DNA of 64,000 nucleotides from JADCRZ01 sp965200945 (GTDB taxonomy: Bacteria; Bacteroidota; Bacteroidia; Chitinophagales; Chitinophagaceae). Shown in pieces: positions 18,106 through 27,511 of the stretch. Below the pieces are notes generated by a model. It saw only the letters and a list, made by a program, of their open reading frames with translations, was not told where the DNA came from and did no database searches. Numbering within the stretch: the stretch's first letter is position 1; each line of letters begins with the position of its first letter. The position numbers and the translations under genes were made by a program. Where the stretch lies: the NCBI GenBank assembly GCA_965200945.1, contig OZ241749.1, forward strand, positions 4,774,001 through 4,838,000, read 5' to 3'.

Positions 18106-18549
18106 ATGGATGGTTTCAGCCAGTCGCTGATCATCAACCAGCTCGAGTATTTGTTGATCCATGCCGACCGGTTTTACCACCGGCAATTCCTTACCCGGAA
18201 GATCACCAATCACCAGATCTTACACAAGCTGGAATCGCTTCTGGGCGGCTATTTTGCTGACACCCGCCTGGTTGAATCAGGCATCCCAACGGTGCAGTCC
18301 GTTGCAGATAAGCTCAATATTTCAGCTAACTATTTGAGTACCCTTTTAAAGGTGCTCACAGGCCAGAGCACGCAGCAGTTCATTCATGATAAAGTGATAG
18401 AGAAGGCCAAAGAAAAGCTGTCGTCTACTGACCTCACCATTTCGGAGATCGCCTACTACCTGGGTTTTGAGCACTCCCAATCTTTCAGCAAACTTTTCAA
18501 GACAAAGACCAGCCAGATGCCGCAGGAATTCAGGGCGGGTTACAACTGA
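18106..18549 (+). pseudogene. AraC-family regulator, C-terminal DNA-binding half only
   Basis: 147 codons from ATG cover the region SLIINQLEYLLIHADRFYHR and the two HTH motifs of AraC proteins (VQSVADKLNISANYLSTLLK and LTISEIAYYLGFEHSQSFSK), ending FKTKTSQMPQEFRAGYN. The ~150-residue N-terminal cupin sensor domain is absent. In frame upstream, LEKEYRSN, which suits the missing inter-domain helix, overlaps the stop of the SDR at 18083-18085, so a deletion appears to have joined the SDR end to the middle of this gene. In Bacteroidota such AraC genes commonly sit beside an SDR. It could still be expressed as an isolated DNA-binding domain. Confidence 0.75.
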
Positions 18550-18832
18550 TGGCTGAATGCCTGATTGGCATCCCGGCGGCGCAGGAGCGGTGCTGCGAAA
18601 CGTCGGCCTGCGGAGCTGTTTCCGTGATTGCTCTCCACCTAGCACCACGATCCCTTGACAATGGAGGCGTTCCCTATGAACCGGACTGCTTGGGGTATGT
18701 CCGTAGCCGGGTCGTTTGCATAAATCTATTCTGATTCAATTCCTTGCCAGGCTGCCGCTTGGAGATCCGCCATGACCGGTCAATGGTGAGCAAAGGATTG
18801 CCCCTCTTTTCAGGGAGGGGTTCCGGGGTGCA
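18550..18832. other. intergenic region after the AraC fragment
   Basis: About 280 bp up to the terminator hairpin. I see no gene, repeat or clear regulatory site in it. Confidence 0.5.
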
Positions 18833-18863
18833 TAAAAAAAGCCGCCCCGAAGGCGGCTCTTTT
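18833..18863 (-). terminator. bidirectional Rho-independent terminator
   Basis: GC-rich stem GCCGCC/GGCGGC (18841-18857) around a 5-nt loop, flanked by seven A on the left and five T on the right, so it ends transcripts from both sides. It lies 15 bp after the stop of the minus-strand DUF2383 gene. Confidence 0.9.
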
Positions 18864-18877
18864 TACTATGTATCTTT

Positions 18878-19333
18878 TTACACTTTCGCGGCGTCACGCA
18901 ACGCTTTGATCTGGTCGTGTGCGGCATTGATTTTCTGTGCCTGGGTGCTTACAACTTCTACAGCACTCGAAGGAAGTGAAGAACTGCTCAGGGCATCTTT
19001 GTAGGCTTTCTTGATGGCATCTTCGCCACGTTCAGCTTCAGACAAAATGCTTGCACGGTCGCTTCCGCCGAACAGGGACTTTACATCGATCCAGGCGCGG
19101 TGCAGGGTGCTTGCTACGCTCTTGCCTGTTTCTACTTCATTTACTGAACCAACGATGGCAGCCAGTTCCTGACCGTTCTGACGGCTTTGGCTTGCGTAAG
19201 TCTGGAACAGCTGTTTCAGGTCTACGTTCTCATCTTTGATATCAGCGATTGCTTTTTCAAAACCGGCTACACGGTCATTATTAATTTCTATCAGGTCATT
19301 TAATACACCTGTTGCATTTTCTGTAGTTGCCAT
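18878..19333 (-). CDS. PA2169-family four-helix-bundle protein (DUF2383)
   Basis: 151 aa, soluble, almost entirely helical. The opening ATGVLNDLIEINNDRVAGFE and the block FQTYASQSRQNGQELAAIVG, then GKSVASTLHRAWIDVKSLFG and ILSEAERGEDAIKKAYKDAL, match the PA2169/DUF2383 ferritin-like family pattern. Its biochemical role is not established; members are often stress-induced. It is a single-gene unit with its own terminator, next to another small stress-type protein (lmo0937 family) transcribed the other way. Confidence 0.9.
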   Translation of the reverse strand: MATTENATGVLNDLIEINNDRVAGFEKAIADIKDENVDLKQLFQTYASQSRQNGQELAAIVGSVNEVETGKSVASTLHRAWIDVKSLFGGSDRASILSEAERGEDAIKKAYKDALSSSSLPSSAVEVVSTQAQKINAAHDQIKALRDAAKV

Positions 19334-19721
19334 GATTTTTAATTTACGTTAGAAAGATGGTTATACTAATATCATGCCACGGCACTCACAGTACCGGTTG
19401 CCTGTTTTCTCCTTTAAACCCTTACCTCTAAGCGCTTTAATAATGCCTTGCTTCCATCGGGGTCTGCAATACCCGGCAGAAGTTCAGGAATGCCAATCTT
19501 CCGCCTCCGCCCCGCCAGCAAAGTGCCGCACCGGGGCCATCGCAGATCTGTTTTTGCGAAACTTCCAAATTCCTTCAGAATTGGCTTTCATCATGTGCCC
19601 CGATATGCAAAAAAGATATATGAAAAAATGCCGAACCGGGTTCTTTCATACTGTCTGCCGTGCTTAGGATCACAAAAAGAACAGTCTTTTTTCATCCTTT
19701 CACTATTTAAATTTTCATATT
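19334..19721. other. divergent intergenic region between DUF2383 and lmo0937-type genes
   Basis: 388 bp containing both divergent promoters. I see no gene and no confident operator; the last 40 bp before the lmo0937-type start are AT-rich (ACTATTTAAATTTTCATA), as expected near a start. Confidence 0.5.
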
Positions 19722-19880
19722 ATGGGAAATCTCCTCTACATCATTGCTGTTATTTTAGTTATCGCCTGGGTGCTCGGTTATTTTGCCTTCCATGTCACGA
19801 GCGGACTTATCCACATTCTCCTCGTGATCGCCGTCATTGCCATTCTGGTGAAAGTCATTGGAGGTAACAGGTCGGTGTAA
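19722..19880 (+). CDS. lmo0937-family small membrane protein
   Basis: 52-aa protein: MGNLLYIIAVILVIAWVLGY, then FAFHVTSGLIHILLVIAVIA and a short basic tail IGGNRSV. Two hydrophobic helices separated by a His/Ser turn, with the pattern G.L.Y.I...L.I.W..G...... G..IH.LLVIA.I..L..., are typical of the lmo0937 (DUF5670) family. Such proteins are abundant in Bacteroidota and tend to be stress-responsive; molecular role unknown. The AT-rich leader and isolated position suggest a single-gene unit. Confidence 0.88.
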   Translation: MGNLLYIIAVILVIAWVLGYFAFHVTSGLIHILLVIAVIAILVKVIGGNRSV

Positions 19881-19940
19881 AAAGACCGGCCCATCCAGAA
19901 CCCGGCTGCACGACGGGTTCCTGCACCTGGATCAAAGTAT

Positions 19941-19995
19941 AAATGTCTGCCCCAAAGAGAGGATTTGTCCCAGTCTTTTCCAAAGGCAGACATTT
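19941..19995 (+). repeat. 11-bp perfect inverted repeat, possible terminator-like hairpin
   Basis: Arms AAATGTCTGCC (19941-19951) and GGCAGACATTT (19985-19995) with a 33-nt loop, 60 bp after the lmo0937-type gene. The right arm ends in TTTATTATTTAT rather than a clean T run, so termination is possible but not certain. Confidence 0.55.
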
Positions 19996-20113
19996 ATTAT
20001 TTATCCGATCTGAGCACTGCAATGAACCCTTTCGGTACGACCGTCCTGCTGTTGACTTTATTCTTTCTTTACCTGCCTCTAGCAACAGCTAAATTGCTTA
20101 TTTTCGATCCTCT

Positions 20114-20503
20114 TTGCGTCGCATCACCGCTATATTATTTCTTTCCCTGCTGCTGCTCACAAAAACGGAATTGTGCCAGCTGATGAAGCTGCCCGTGCTC
20201 ATGGAGCATTTCCGCGAACACGGAGAATTGTACAAGGATCTTTCTTTCCTGAGTTTCATCCGCGAACATTATTTCAACGGAGATACCAAAGACGCCGACT
20301 ATGCGCGCGATATGCAACTGCCGTTCAAAACCAACGCAGGGGCCCTTCTTGTCTGCAACGGCCACCTGATCACCATTCCTTTCCATATCGGACTGCCCGG
20401 CATCCTTTTTCCGCAGTCCCTCCCTAACCACAACTGTTTCTATTCCTCCTGGGTCCCTTCCACTCACCGGACCGACATCTTTCAACCACCACGCTGTTCC
20501 TGA
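20114..20503 (+). CDS. small exported protein at the head of the metal-efflux operon
   Basis: 129 aa with a hydrophobic N terminus (TAILFLSLLLLTK). The segment ELCQLMKLPVLMEHFREHGE, then DLSFLSFIREHYFNGDTKDA and DYARDMQLPFK, is characteristic of a short unnamed protein found upstream of CzcA/CusA genes in many Bacteroidota; the end FQPPR is also usual. Several His residues could bind metal, but the role is unknown. No ATG is in frame, so the start is probably the TTG at 20114. The pump gene begins 89 bp downstream. Confidence 0.72.
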   Translation: MRRITAILFLSLLLLTKTELCQLMKLPVLMEHFREHGELYKDLSFLSFIREHYFNGDTKDADYARDMQLPFKTNAGALLVCNGHLITIPFHIGLPGILFPQSLPNHNCFYSSWVPSTHRTDIFQPPRCS

Positions 20504-20592
20504 TCATATCCGCTGCCTCTCTGCTTACAGGATGCCCGGTAATCCTGAAGGCAGGTATTACTTATTGCAAACAATGATTAAGAACAGTTTCT

Positions 20593-23500
20593 ATGCTCAA
20601 CAGGATCATTGCATTCTCTATCCGCAACAAACTGATTGTGGGTATAATGATGCTGGCGCTTATCGGGTGGGGGATCTACAATACATCCCGCTTGCCCATC
20701 GACGCCGTACCCGATATCACCAATAACCAGGTGCTCGTTATTACCTCCTCGCCCTCGCTGGGCGCCTCCGACATCGAACGGCTCATTACTTTCCCGATCG
20801 AAACCGCCACCCGCAACATTCCCGGCCTCATCGAGCAACGTTCATTTTCCCGCTTCGGCCTCTCCATCATCACCATCGTCTTCAACGATAAGACCGACGT
20901 GTACTGGGCCCGACAGCAGGTGAGTGAACGGCTCATCCAGGTGCAAAGCCAGATACCGGCCGGTCTCGGCACCCCCTCCCTCGGACCCGTCACCACCGGC
21001 CTGGGTGAGATATTCCAGTATGTGGTAAAGCCAAAACGGGGCTATGAAGGCAAATACGACGCCATGGAACTGCGCACCATCCAGGACTGGATCGTGCGCA
21101 GGCAACTGCTGGGTACGCCCGGTATTGCCGACGTCAGCAGTTTCGGCGGACAGCTCAAGCAATACGAGATCGGCGTAGACCCCGGCCGGCTGAAATCTTT
21201 CGGGCTGACCATCCAGGATGTTTTCTCGGCCCTGGAAAAGAACAACCAGAACACCGGGGGCGCATACATCGAAAAAGGGCCGGTAGTGCTGTACATCCGC
21301 TCTTCCGGACTGGTAAAGACCCGTGAAGATATCGAAGGCATCGTGGTCAAAACACTTCCCGACGGTACCCCGGTCCTTATCCGCCATATCGGAAACGTGC
21401 ACTATGGCATGTCTACCCGCTACGGCGCCATGTGCTACAATGACCAAGGCGAAGTGGCCGGCGCCGTGGTGATGATGCTGAAAGGGGAGAACTCATCGAA
21501 AGTGATCGGCGCGGTGAAACAAAAGATCGCGGAAATACAGAAGACCCTGCCCGCAGGCGTGGAGATCGAAGCTTTTCTCGACCGCACCAAAATGGTGAAC
21601 AACGCCATCGGTACCGTAAAAAGAAATCTCATAGAAGGCGCCCTCATCGTGGTGTTCATCCTGATCCTGTTCCTGGGCAACCTACGCGCCGGGCTGCTGG
21701 TAGCTTCGGTGATCCCGCTCGCGATGCTGTTTGCCATCAGCATGATGAACCTGTTCGGGGTAAGCGGGAACCTGATGAGCCTGGGTGCGCTCGATTTCGG
21801 ACTGATCGTCGACGGCGCCGTCATCATCGTGGAAGCGGTGATGCATCACCTGCACCAGAGCGGCCTCTTCCGCCATAAGGACCGGCTGACCGGGGAAGAG
21901 ATGGATGACGAAGTGAGGAGTTCGGCCAGCAAGCTCATGAATGCAGCGGTGTTCGGACAGGTGATCATCATCATCGTTTACCTCCCCATCCTGCTGTTGC
22001 AGGGCATTGAAGGAAAGATGTTCAGGCCCATGGCCCAGACCGTGGTGTTTGCGATCATCGGCGCCTTTGTACTGTCGCTGACCTATGTGCCGATGATGAG
22101 CGCGCTGGTGCTCAGCAAAAAGCGGATCAGCAAACCATCCCTGTCTGACCGGATGATGGTGCGGCTGGAAGGAAGCTACCTGCGGGTGCTCGGAAAAGCG
22201 CTCGCTTACCCGAAGACGATCATTGTGGCAGCCGCGGGGCTGTTTGCCATAGCGGTGGTCGTGATCCTGAAGATGGGAGGAGAATTCATCCCTACCCTGG
22301 AAGAGGGCGACTTCGCCGTCGATACCCGCGTGCTCACCGGCAGCTCGCTCACCACCACGATCAAGGCCACGCAGCAGGCGGCCCACATCCTGCTGACCCG
22401 GTTCCCGGAAGTGCAGAAAGTGGTCACGAAGATCGGCAGCGGCGAGATACCGACCGACCCGATGACGATGGATGCCTCTGACATGATGGTCATCCTGCAT
22501 CCGAAAAAGCAGTGGACCACTGCCGGCTCGTTCGAGGAGCTGGCGGAAAAAATGAGCAGGGCGCTCGAAGATGTGCCGGGCATCACCACCGGTTTCGAAT
22601 TCCCGGTGCAGATGCGCTTCAACGAGCTGATGACCGGCGGCCGGCAGGATGTGATCTGCAAGATATTCGGGGAAGACCTCGACACGCTCGCCCGCTATGC
22701 CGGCCGGATCGGCGCCATTGCCGGACGGGTAGACGGCGCCAAAGACCTGTACGTGGAAGCGCAGACCGGGCTGCCCCAGATAGAGGTCAGCTATAACCGC
22801 CAGGCCCTTTCCCAGTACGGCATATCCGTAGGCGAGGTGAACAACGTTCTGCAGGCCGCCTTTGCCGGCGCAGTAAGCGGACAGGTGTTCGAGAACGAAA
22901 AAAGGTTCGACCTGGTAGTACGACTGAACAACCAGAACAGGCAAAACCTGGCTGATGTGCAGAACCTGCTGATCGCGACCTCCAAAGGGGCGCAGATCCC
23001 CCTGCAGCAGGTGGCCGATGTACAGATCAAAGTGGGCCCGAACCAGATCCAGCGGGAGAATGCGGAGCGCAGGATCACGGTCGGCTTCAACGTACGGGGG
23101 AAAGACGTGCAGAGCGTGGTAAAAGACCTGCAGGCAAAGATCGCTTCCGGGGTGAGGCTGCCACCGGGCTATTACATCACGTATGGCGGACAGTTCGAGA
23201 ACCTGATCGAAGCAAAAAAGCGTTTAAGCATTGCCGTTCCTGTATCGCTGCTGCTTATCTTCCTGCTGCTCTATTTCGCTTTTTCTTCCTTCAGCGAAAG
23301 TTTTCTCATCTTCTCCGCCATCCCGCTTTCCGCCATCGGCGGCGTGCTGGCCCTGAGCCTTCGGGGAATGCCTTTCAGCATTTCGGCCGGCGTAGGTTTC
23401 ATCGCGCTCTTCGGCATTGCAGTACTGAACGGCATCGTACTGCTTTCGGAATTCAACCAGCTGGAGAAGAACGGGGTGAAAGGGGTGATGGACAGGATCA

Positions 23501-24984
23501 GGCAGGGCACATCGACCAGGTTAAGGCCCGTGCTGATGACCGCCTTTGTGGCATCGCTCGGGTTTTTACCGATGGCCATGAGCAACGGGGCCGGCGCGGA
23601 AGTGCAGCGGCCTCTGGCGACGGTAGTGATCGGCGGACTGCTAACGGCTACCCTGCTCACGCTGATCGTGCTGCCGGCCCTCTACCTGCTGCTGCACAAG
23701 CTGCTGGCTAAACAGGTCTTCCGGACCGGAGCCCTCCGCTTTCTGGGCAAACCCCCTGCACTGTTTTTCGTGTTGCTAGCAGGGAACACATTCGGGCAGG
23801 CACAGGCCCAGGAAAGACCTGTTTCCCTGGAGCAGGCCATCCGGACAGGCCTGCAGCAGAATCTTTCTGTACAGGCTGCCAGGCTGCAGACACAGGCGCT
23901 GCGGAAACTCGAAAAGAGTGCTTTCGACATTCCCTTTGCGACCCTGCAGGGTGAGTACGGCCAGATCAACAGCATCGCAAACGACAGCCGGCTCACGGTG
24001 ATGCAGTCATCCGCTTTCCCGGTTGTGTACAGAAGACAGAGAGCGGTGTACGAAGCGCAGGCCGGCATCGGCACCCTGAATGAAAAAGTGGTGCGGCTGA
24101 ATATCAAAAAGCAGATCACCGACCGGTACTACGAGATGCTGCTGATGCTGCAGAAAAGGGCGTTGCTTCAAAAGGCCGACAGCCTCTTTGCGGCGTTCGC
24201 CCAACGGCAGGAACAACGGTTCAGGGCCGGAGAAAGCAATGTGGTGGAAAAAACGGCGGCCGACGCACAAAGGGGACAGGTGGCGGACCAGCTGCAGCAA
24301 CTGCAGACAGACCTCCGGATCGTGCAAACCGGATTTGCGTACCTGCTTCACAGTGAGAACCTGTACCTGCCTGAGCCGGGGCCGCTGAAAATGGTGCTTC
24401 TCGGTGTGCCCGACGCCGGCGTTGTAAGCAACTATCCACTTGTTCAGGCTAAAAAGCAGCAGCAGATGATCCTGGGGCAGGAGAACCAGCTCTACAAAAG
24501 CCGGAAACTCCCTTTGGTGAACATCGGTTATAACAACCAGTCGCTGGTAGGGATCCAGAAGGTGAACGGGACAGACAAATATTTCGGGGCTGCTAGCCGC
24601 TTTTCTTCGGTGATCGCGGGCATCAGTGTCCCCCTGTTCACCAGTGCGGCGAATGCACGGATCTCCGCCGGCCGCCTTCGCATAACCGCCGCCGAAACGG
24701 AATATGCCGACACGCTCAGCTGGCACCTGTCGCAATTAAAGCAGCTCATTCTCCGCTACGGGAAAAACAACCGCACGCTCACCTATTTTGAACAGACGGC
24801 CCTCAAACAGGCGGCTCTTTTAAGCGAGAACGCCACCCTGCAGTACAACAACGGCGCCATCAGCTTCCTCGAATGGACGCTGCTTATAAACCAGTCCATC
24901 GGCCTGCAGGCCGATTACCTGAATGCCCTGGCCGAATGGAACAGAACGGTATCCGAATTGAATACTTATACCCCCGATTATTAA
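20593..24984 (+). CDS. CzcA-type heavy-metal RND pump fused to a TolC-like outer-membrane factor
   Basis: 1463 aa. Residues 1 to ~1040 are an HME-family RND pump: TM1 then NTSRLPIDAVPDITNNQVLV, large periplasmic loops, and TM4 with DFGLIVDGAVIIVEAVMHHL, whose D-x5-D-x6-E pattern matches divalent-cation pumps (Co/Zn/Cd/Ni, CzcA type) rather than Cu/Ag CusA. The second half has PLATVVIGGLLTATLLTLIV. After a short linker comes a signal-like segment (ALFFVLLAGNTFGQAQAQ) and ~400 residues of an outer-membrane-factor fold: VSLEQAIRTGLQQNLSVQAA, long helices, GYNNQSLVG and ISVPLF. The pump and exit duct are thus one polypeptide, an arrangement known in Bacteroidota. The adaptor gene begins 10 bp later. 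Confidence 0.93.
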   Translation: MLNRIIAFSIRNKLIVGIMMLALIGWGIYNTSRLPIDAVPDITNNQVLVITSSPSLGASDIERLITFPIETATRNIPGLIEQRSFSRFGLSIITIVFNDKTDVYWARQQVSERLIQVQSQIPAGLGTPSLGPVTTGLGEIFQYVVKPKRGYEGKYDAMELRTIQDWIVRRQLLGTPGIADVSSFGGQLKQYEIGVDPGRLKSFGLTIQDVFSALEKNNQNTGGAYIEKGPVVLYIRSSGLVKTREDIEGIVVKTLPDGTPVLIRHIGNVHYGMSTRYGAMCYNDQGEVAGAVVMMLKGENSSKVIGAVKQKIAEIQKTLPAGVEIEAFLDRTKMVNNAIGTVKRNLIEGALIVVFILILFLGNLRAGLLVASVIPLAMLFAISMMNLFGVSGNLMSLGALDFGLIVDGAVIIVEAVMHHLHQSGLFRHKDRLTGEEMDDEVRSSASKLMNAAVFGQVIIIIVYLPILLLQGIEGKMFRPMAQTVVFAIIGAFVLSLTYVPMMSALVLSKKRISKPSLSDRMMVRLEGSYLRVLGKALAYPKTIIVAAAGLFAIAVVVILKMGGEFIPTLEEGDFAVDTRVLTGSSLTTTIKATQQAAHILLTRFPEVQKVVTKIGSGEIPTDPMTMDASDMMVILHPKKQWTTAGSFEELAEKMSRALEDVPGITTGFEFPVQMRFNELMTGGRQDVICKIFGEDLDTLARYAGRIGAIAGRVDGAKDLYVEAQTGLPQIEVSYNRQALSQYGISVGEVNNVLQAAFAGAVSGQVFENEKRFDLVVRLNNQNRQNLADVQNLLIATSKGAQIPLQQVADVQIKVGPNQIQRENAERRITVGFNVRGKDVQSVVKDLQAKIASGVRLPPGYYITYGGQFENLIEAKKRLSIAVPVSLLLIFLLLYFAFSSFSESFLIFSAIPLSAIGGVLALSLRGMPFSISAGVGFIALFGIAVLNGIVLLSEFNQLEKNGVKGVMDRIRQGTSTRLRPVLMTAFVASLGFLPMAMSNGAGAEVQRPLATVVIGGLLTATLLTLIVLPALYLLLHKLLAKQVFRTGALRFLGKPPALFFVLLAGNTFGQAQAQERPVSLEQAIRTGLQQNLSVQAARLQTQALRKLEKSAFDIPFATLQGEYGQINSIANDSRLTVMQSSAFPVVYRRQRAVYEAQAGIGTLNEKVVRLNIKKQITDRYYEMLLMLQKRALLQKADSLFAAFAQRQEQRFRAGESNVVEKTAADAQRGQVADQLQQLQTDLRIVQTGFAYLLHSENLYLPEPGPLKMVLLGVPDAGVVSNYPLVQAKKQQQMILGQENQLYKSRKLPLVNIGYNNQSLVGIQKVNGTDKYFGAASRFSSVIAGISVPLFTSAANARISAGRLRITAAETEYADTLSWHLSQLKQLILRYGKNNRTLTYFEQTALKQAALLSENATLQYNNGAISFLEWTLLINQSIGLQADYLNALAEWNRTVSELNTYTPDY

Positions 24985-24994
24985 AAGATTACTT

Positions 24995-26131
24995 ATGAAC
25001 AGGTTCTTTTTTATTATAGCGATCTCGATGCTTGGCGGCTGTTATGCAAAGGAAGAGAAAACAGAAACGAGACCTGTACAGCAGGATGGCAATCTTGTTG
25101 TGCTCACCGCCGCCCAGTTGAAGAATGCCGGCATCCTGACCGGGCAGCCCGTGTTTCGCGACATGCAGGGCGTACTGAAAGTAGACGGCCTGGTGGATGT
25201 GCCGCCGCAGAACCGGATCACGGTCAGCTTTCCGTCGGGTGGATACCTGAAAAAGACCGGGCTGCTGCCGGGCATGCGCATCAGAAAGGGACAGGTGCTG
25301 GCGGTGATGGAAGACCAGTCGTTCGTGCAGCTGGAGCAGGATTTCCTGACGGCAAAGGTGCGGCTGTCGCAGCTGCAGAAAGAGTACGAGCGGCAACAGC
25401 TGCTTAATGCCAGCAAAAGCACGTCGGACAAAGTATTCGAGCAAACCACCGGAGATTACCAGTCGCAGCGGATCATGGTAAAAGCGCTGGAGGAGAAGTT
25501 ATTGCTGATCGGCATCCGGCCCGGCAGGCTCAATGAAAATACCATCAGCCGGAACGTCAGTATCTATGCGCCCATCAGCGGGTACGTGACTGCCGTACAC
25601 GTAAATCCGGGCAAGTATGTAAGCGCCACCGACATTCTGTTCGAGCTCATCGATCCGGCCGACCTGCACCTGGCGCTCACGGTCTTTGAAAAAGATGTGC
25701 TGTCCATCCATCCCGGCCAGAAAATAAAGACCAGCCTGGTCAGCGATACTGCAGCCGTTTATGAGGCGGAGGTGGTACTGGTCGGCAAAACCCTCGACAG
25801 CACCAGAAGCGCGGAAGTGCATTGTCATTTTACCGGCGCTGCGCCCCCTTTCTTGCCCGGGATGTTCGTCAATGCAGAGATAGCGGTCACCGTCACCCAT
25901 ACGGTTGCTGTACCCGACGAAGCGGTGGTGCGGTCGGGAGAAAAGGAATTTATTTTCATACAGGAGAAGGCTTCGCAGTTCAGAATGGTTCCGGTGGCGA
26001 CCGGCGTTTCCAGGGATGGCTACACGGCGATCAGTGCGCCCGCTGCGGGTTTAACAGACAAGACCGTCATCATCAAAAATGCCTATGCCGCTTTGATGAA
26101 GCTGAAGAATACAGGGGAAGAGGAAGAATGA
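24995..26131 (+). CDS. RND efflux periplasmic adaptor lipoprotein (CzcB/CusB-like)
   Basis: 378 aa membrane-fusion protein linking the pump to the exit duct. Seen: lipoprotein signal with lipobox MLGGC; barrel-sandwich half motif GVLKVDGLVDVPPQNRITV and GMRIRKGQVLAVMEDQSFVQ; a helical hairpin (LEQDFLTAKVRLSQLQKEYE); the second lipoyl half SIYAPISGYVTAVHVNPGKY; beta-barrel FLPGMFVNAEIAV and the membrane-proximal tail. Starts 10 bp after the pump gene, so cotranscribed. Its stop lies only 6 bp from the stop of the convergent sensor kinase gene, leaving no room for a conventional terminator. Confidence 0.93.
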   Translation: MNRFFFIIAISMLGGCYAKEEKTETRPVQQDGNLVVLTAAQLKNAGILTGQPVFRDMQGVLKVDGLVDVPPQNRITVSFPSGGYLKKTGLLPGMRIRKGQVLAVMEDQSFVQLEQDFLTAKVRLSQLQKEYERQQLLNASKSTSDKVFEQTTGDYQSQRIMVKALEEKLLLIGIRPGRLNENTISRNVSIYAPISGYVTAVHVNPGKYVSATDILFELIDPADLHLALTVFEKDVLSIHPGQKIKTSLVSDTAAVYEAEVVLVGKTLDSTRSAEVHCHFTGAAPPFLPGMFVNAEIAVTVTHTVAVPDEAVVRSGEKEFIFIQEKASQFRMVPVATGVSRDGYTAISAPAAGLTDKTVIIKNAYAALMKLKNTGEEEE

Positions 26132-26137
26132 CAAGCT

Positions 26138-27511
26138 TCACGAAGGGCTGAATTCGAGAGTCACAGTAGTGCCGTGTCCTTCGGAGCTGTCGAACGAGAT
26201 CAGGATCTGTTGCAGATCTGCCAGTTTTTTTACGATGGCCAGACCGAGCCCGCTGCCCGGTACTTCGGAACTTCTTGATCTGTCGGCCCGGTAAAACCGG
26301 TCGAACAGATAGGGCAGCTGGATGGAGGAGATGCCCGGCCCGTCGTCGCGGATGCTGAACTGGTTTCCGTTCCAGGAAAAATAAATGTTGCCTTGTTTCC
26401 GGTGGTACTTGATGGCATTGCTGATGAGGTTGTCGACGACCCGTTCCAGGAAAAGCGTATCTGCCATCACCGACAGTCCGTCCGGTATCGCCACATGCCA
26501 GCTGATCTGTTTGTCATGGAATGCTGTTTCCCATTTGCGGGTGATCTGGAAAATAAAATGGTTGAGGTCGATGGGCTGCCTGTGTAAGATGACCGTGCCC
26601 GATTCAAGCCTCGACAACTGGAGCAGCTGTTCAAACAGGAGATTCAGCCTGTCTACATACCCGATCACCTCCTGGATCTTTTCTTCGTAGTATACCGGAT
26701 CCCTCTTTTTCCGGAGCAGCACTTCCAGGTTTCCGCGGATCGCCGAGAGGGGCGTGCGCATCTCGTGGGCGGCATCGGCCGTGAACTGCTTTTGCCGGCT
26801 GATGCTTTGCTCTATGCGGCCCAGCAGGTCGTTAATGGTTGTGGCAAGCTGGTAGATCTCGTCCTCCTGTTCGGGCAGGGCAAGCCGCGTGTAGATGTTG
26901 CTGTCATTGATGCGCGAGGCCGTCTGGATCAGCTGGTACACAGGGGCGATCGCTTTTGAAGCCGTAAAGGAACTGACGGTATACAAGATGATCATCATTA
27001 CCGGAAAAGCGATACTGAGAATGATCAGCAGGTTTCTGAGTACATGGAACGACTCCTGCCTGGAAACCCCGATGGTGAGCTGGCCGATGATCTTATGGTG
27101 TTCGTTGTAGATAGGAAACTGCCCCTGGCGGATCCGTTTGTTGTTGATGGTGCTGTTCCGGAAAGTCTCCTTCCGGTTCGCGGTATCAAAGTCGAACCGG
27201 TTGCGCTGAAAATTGGCAGACCGGAAGATGATGTTGCCCCTGATGTTCACGACCTGAAAAAAGGTTGGATTGATTTCCACCTGCTGGTGTTCGGCCTCCT
27301 CCCATTCCGGCATCTTTTTGATGATGATGTTGTCCTCTTTCCAGCCGAGGTTGGCAAATATCTCTCCTTTCTCAAACCGCAGGTTATCATCGAGGGAATA
27401 GTAGGAAGTAAGATATACAACGGCATAGATGGCGGTGAACAGTATGATCGTAACCACTGCCACGGCGAGTGTGTTGAAGAGGGAGATGCGTTCTTTAAAA
27501 CTTAGCTTCAT
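26138..27511 (-). CDS. membrane sensor histidine kinase (CusS/HprS-like)
   Basis: 457 aa. Seen: TM1 (LAVAVVTIILFTAIYAVVYL), a ~140-residue periplasmic sensor, TM2 (NLLIILSIAFPVMMIILYTV), a HAMP-like linker (ASKAIAPVYQLIQTASRI), the phospho-accepting H-box FTADAAHEMRTPLSAIRGN, and ATPase boxes N (NLISNAIKYH), D (RDDGPGIS), F (LFDRFYRAD) and G (GSGLGLAIVKKL). The start at 27511 overlaps the regulator's stop by ATGA. Because it is convergent with the metal pump by only 6 bp and paired with an OmpR-type regulator, control of metal efflux or of the divergent redox operon is likely (inference). Confidence 0.93.
   Translation of the reverse strand: MKLSFKERISLFNTLAVAVVTIILFTAIYAVVYLTSYYSLDDNLRFEKGEIFANLGWKEDNIIIKKMPEWEEAEHQQVEINPTFFQVVNIRGNIIFRSANFQRNRFDFDTANRKETFRNSTINNKRIRQGQFPIYNEHHKIIGQLTIGVSRQESFHVLRNLLIILSIAFPVMMIILYTVSSFTASKAIAPVYQLIQTASRINDSNIYTRLALPEQEDEIYQLATTINDLLGRIEQSISRQKQFTADAAHEMRTPLSAIRGNLEVLLRKKRDPVYYEEKIQEVIGYVDRLNLLFEQLLQLSRLESGTVILHRQPIDLNHFIFQITRKWETAFHDKQISWHVAIPDGLSVMADTLFLERVVDNLISNAIKYHRKQGNIYFSWNGNQFSIRDDGPGISSIQLPYLFDRFYRADRSRSSEVPGSGLGLAIVKKLADLQQILISFDSSEGHGTTVTLEFSPS

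Noticed and set aside
19374..19867. overlapping plus-strand frames of 97 and 139 codons before the lmo0937-type gene
   Set aside because: Low-quality composition, and the longer one runs through the true 52-aa gene in another frame.
21682..22944. 420-codon minus-strand frame inside the metal pump gene
   Set aside because: His/Gln-rich composition typical of an antisense shadow; the pump frame is certain.
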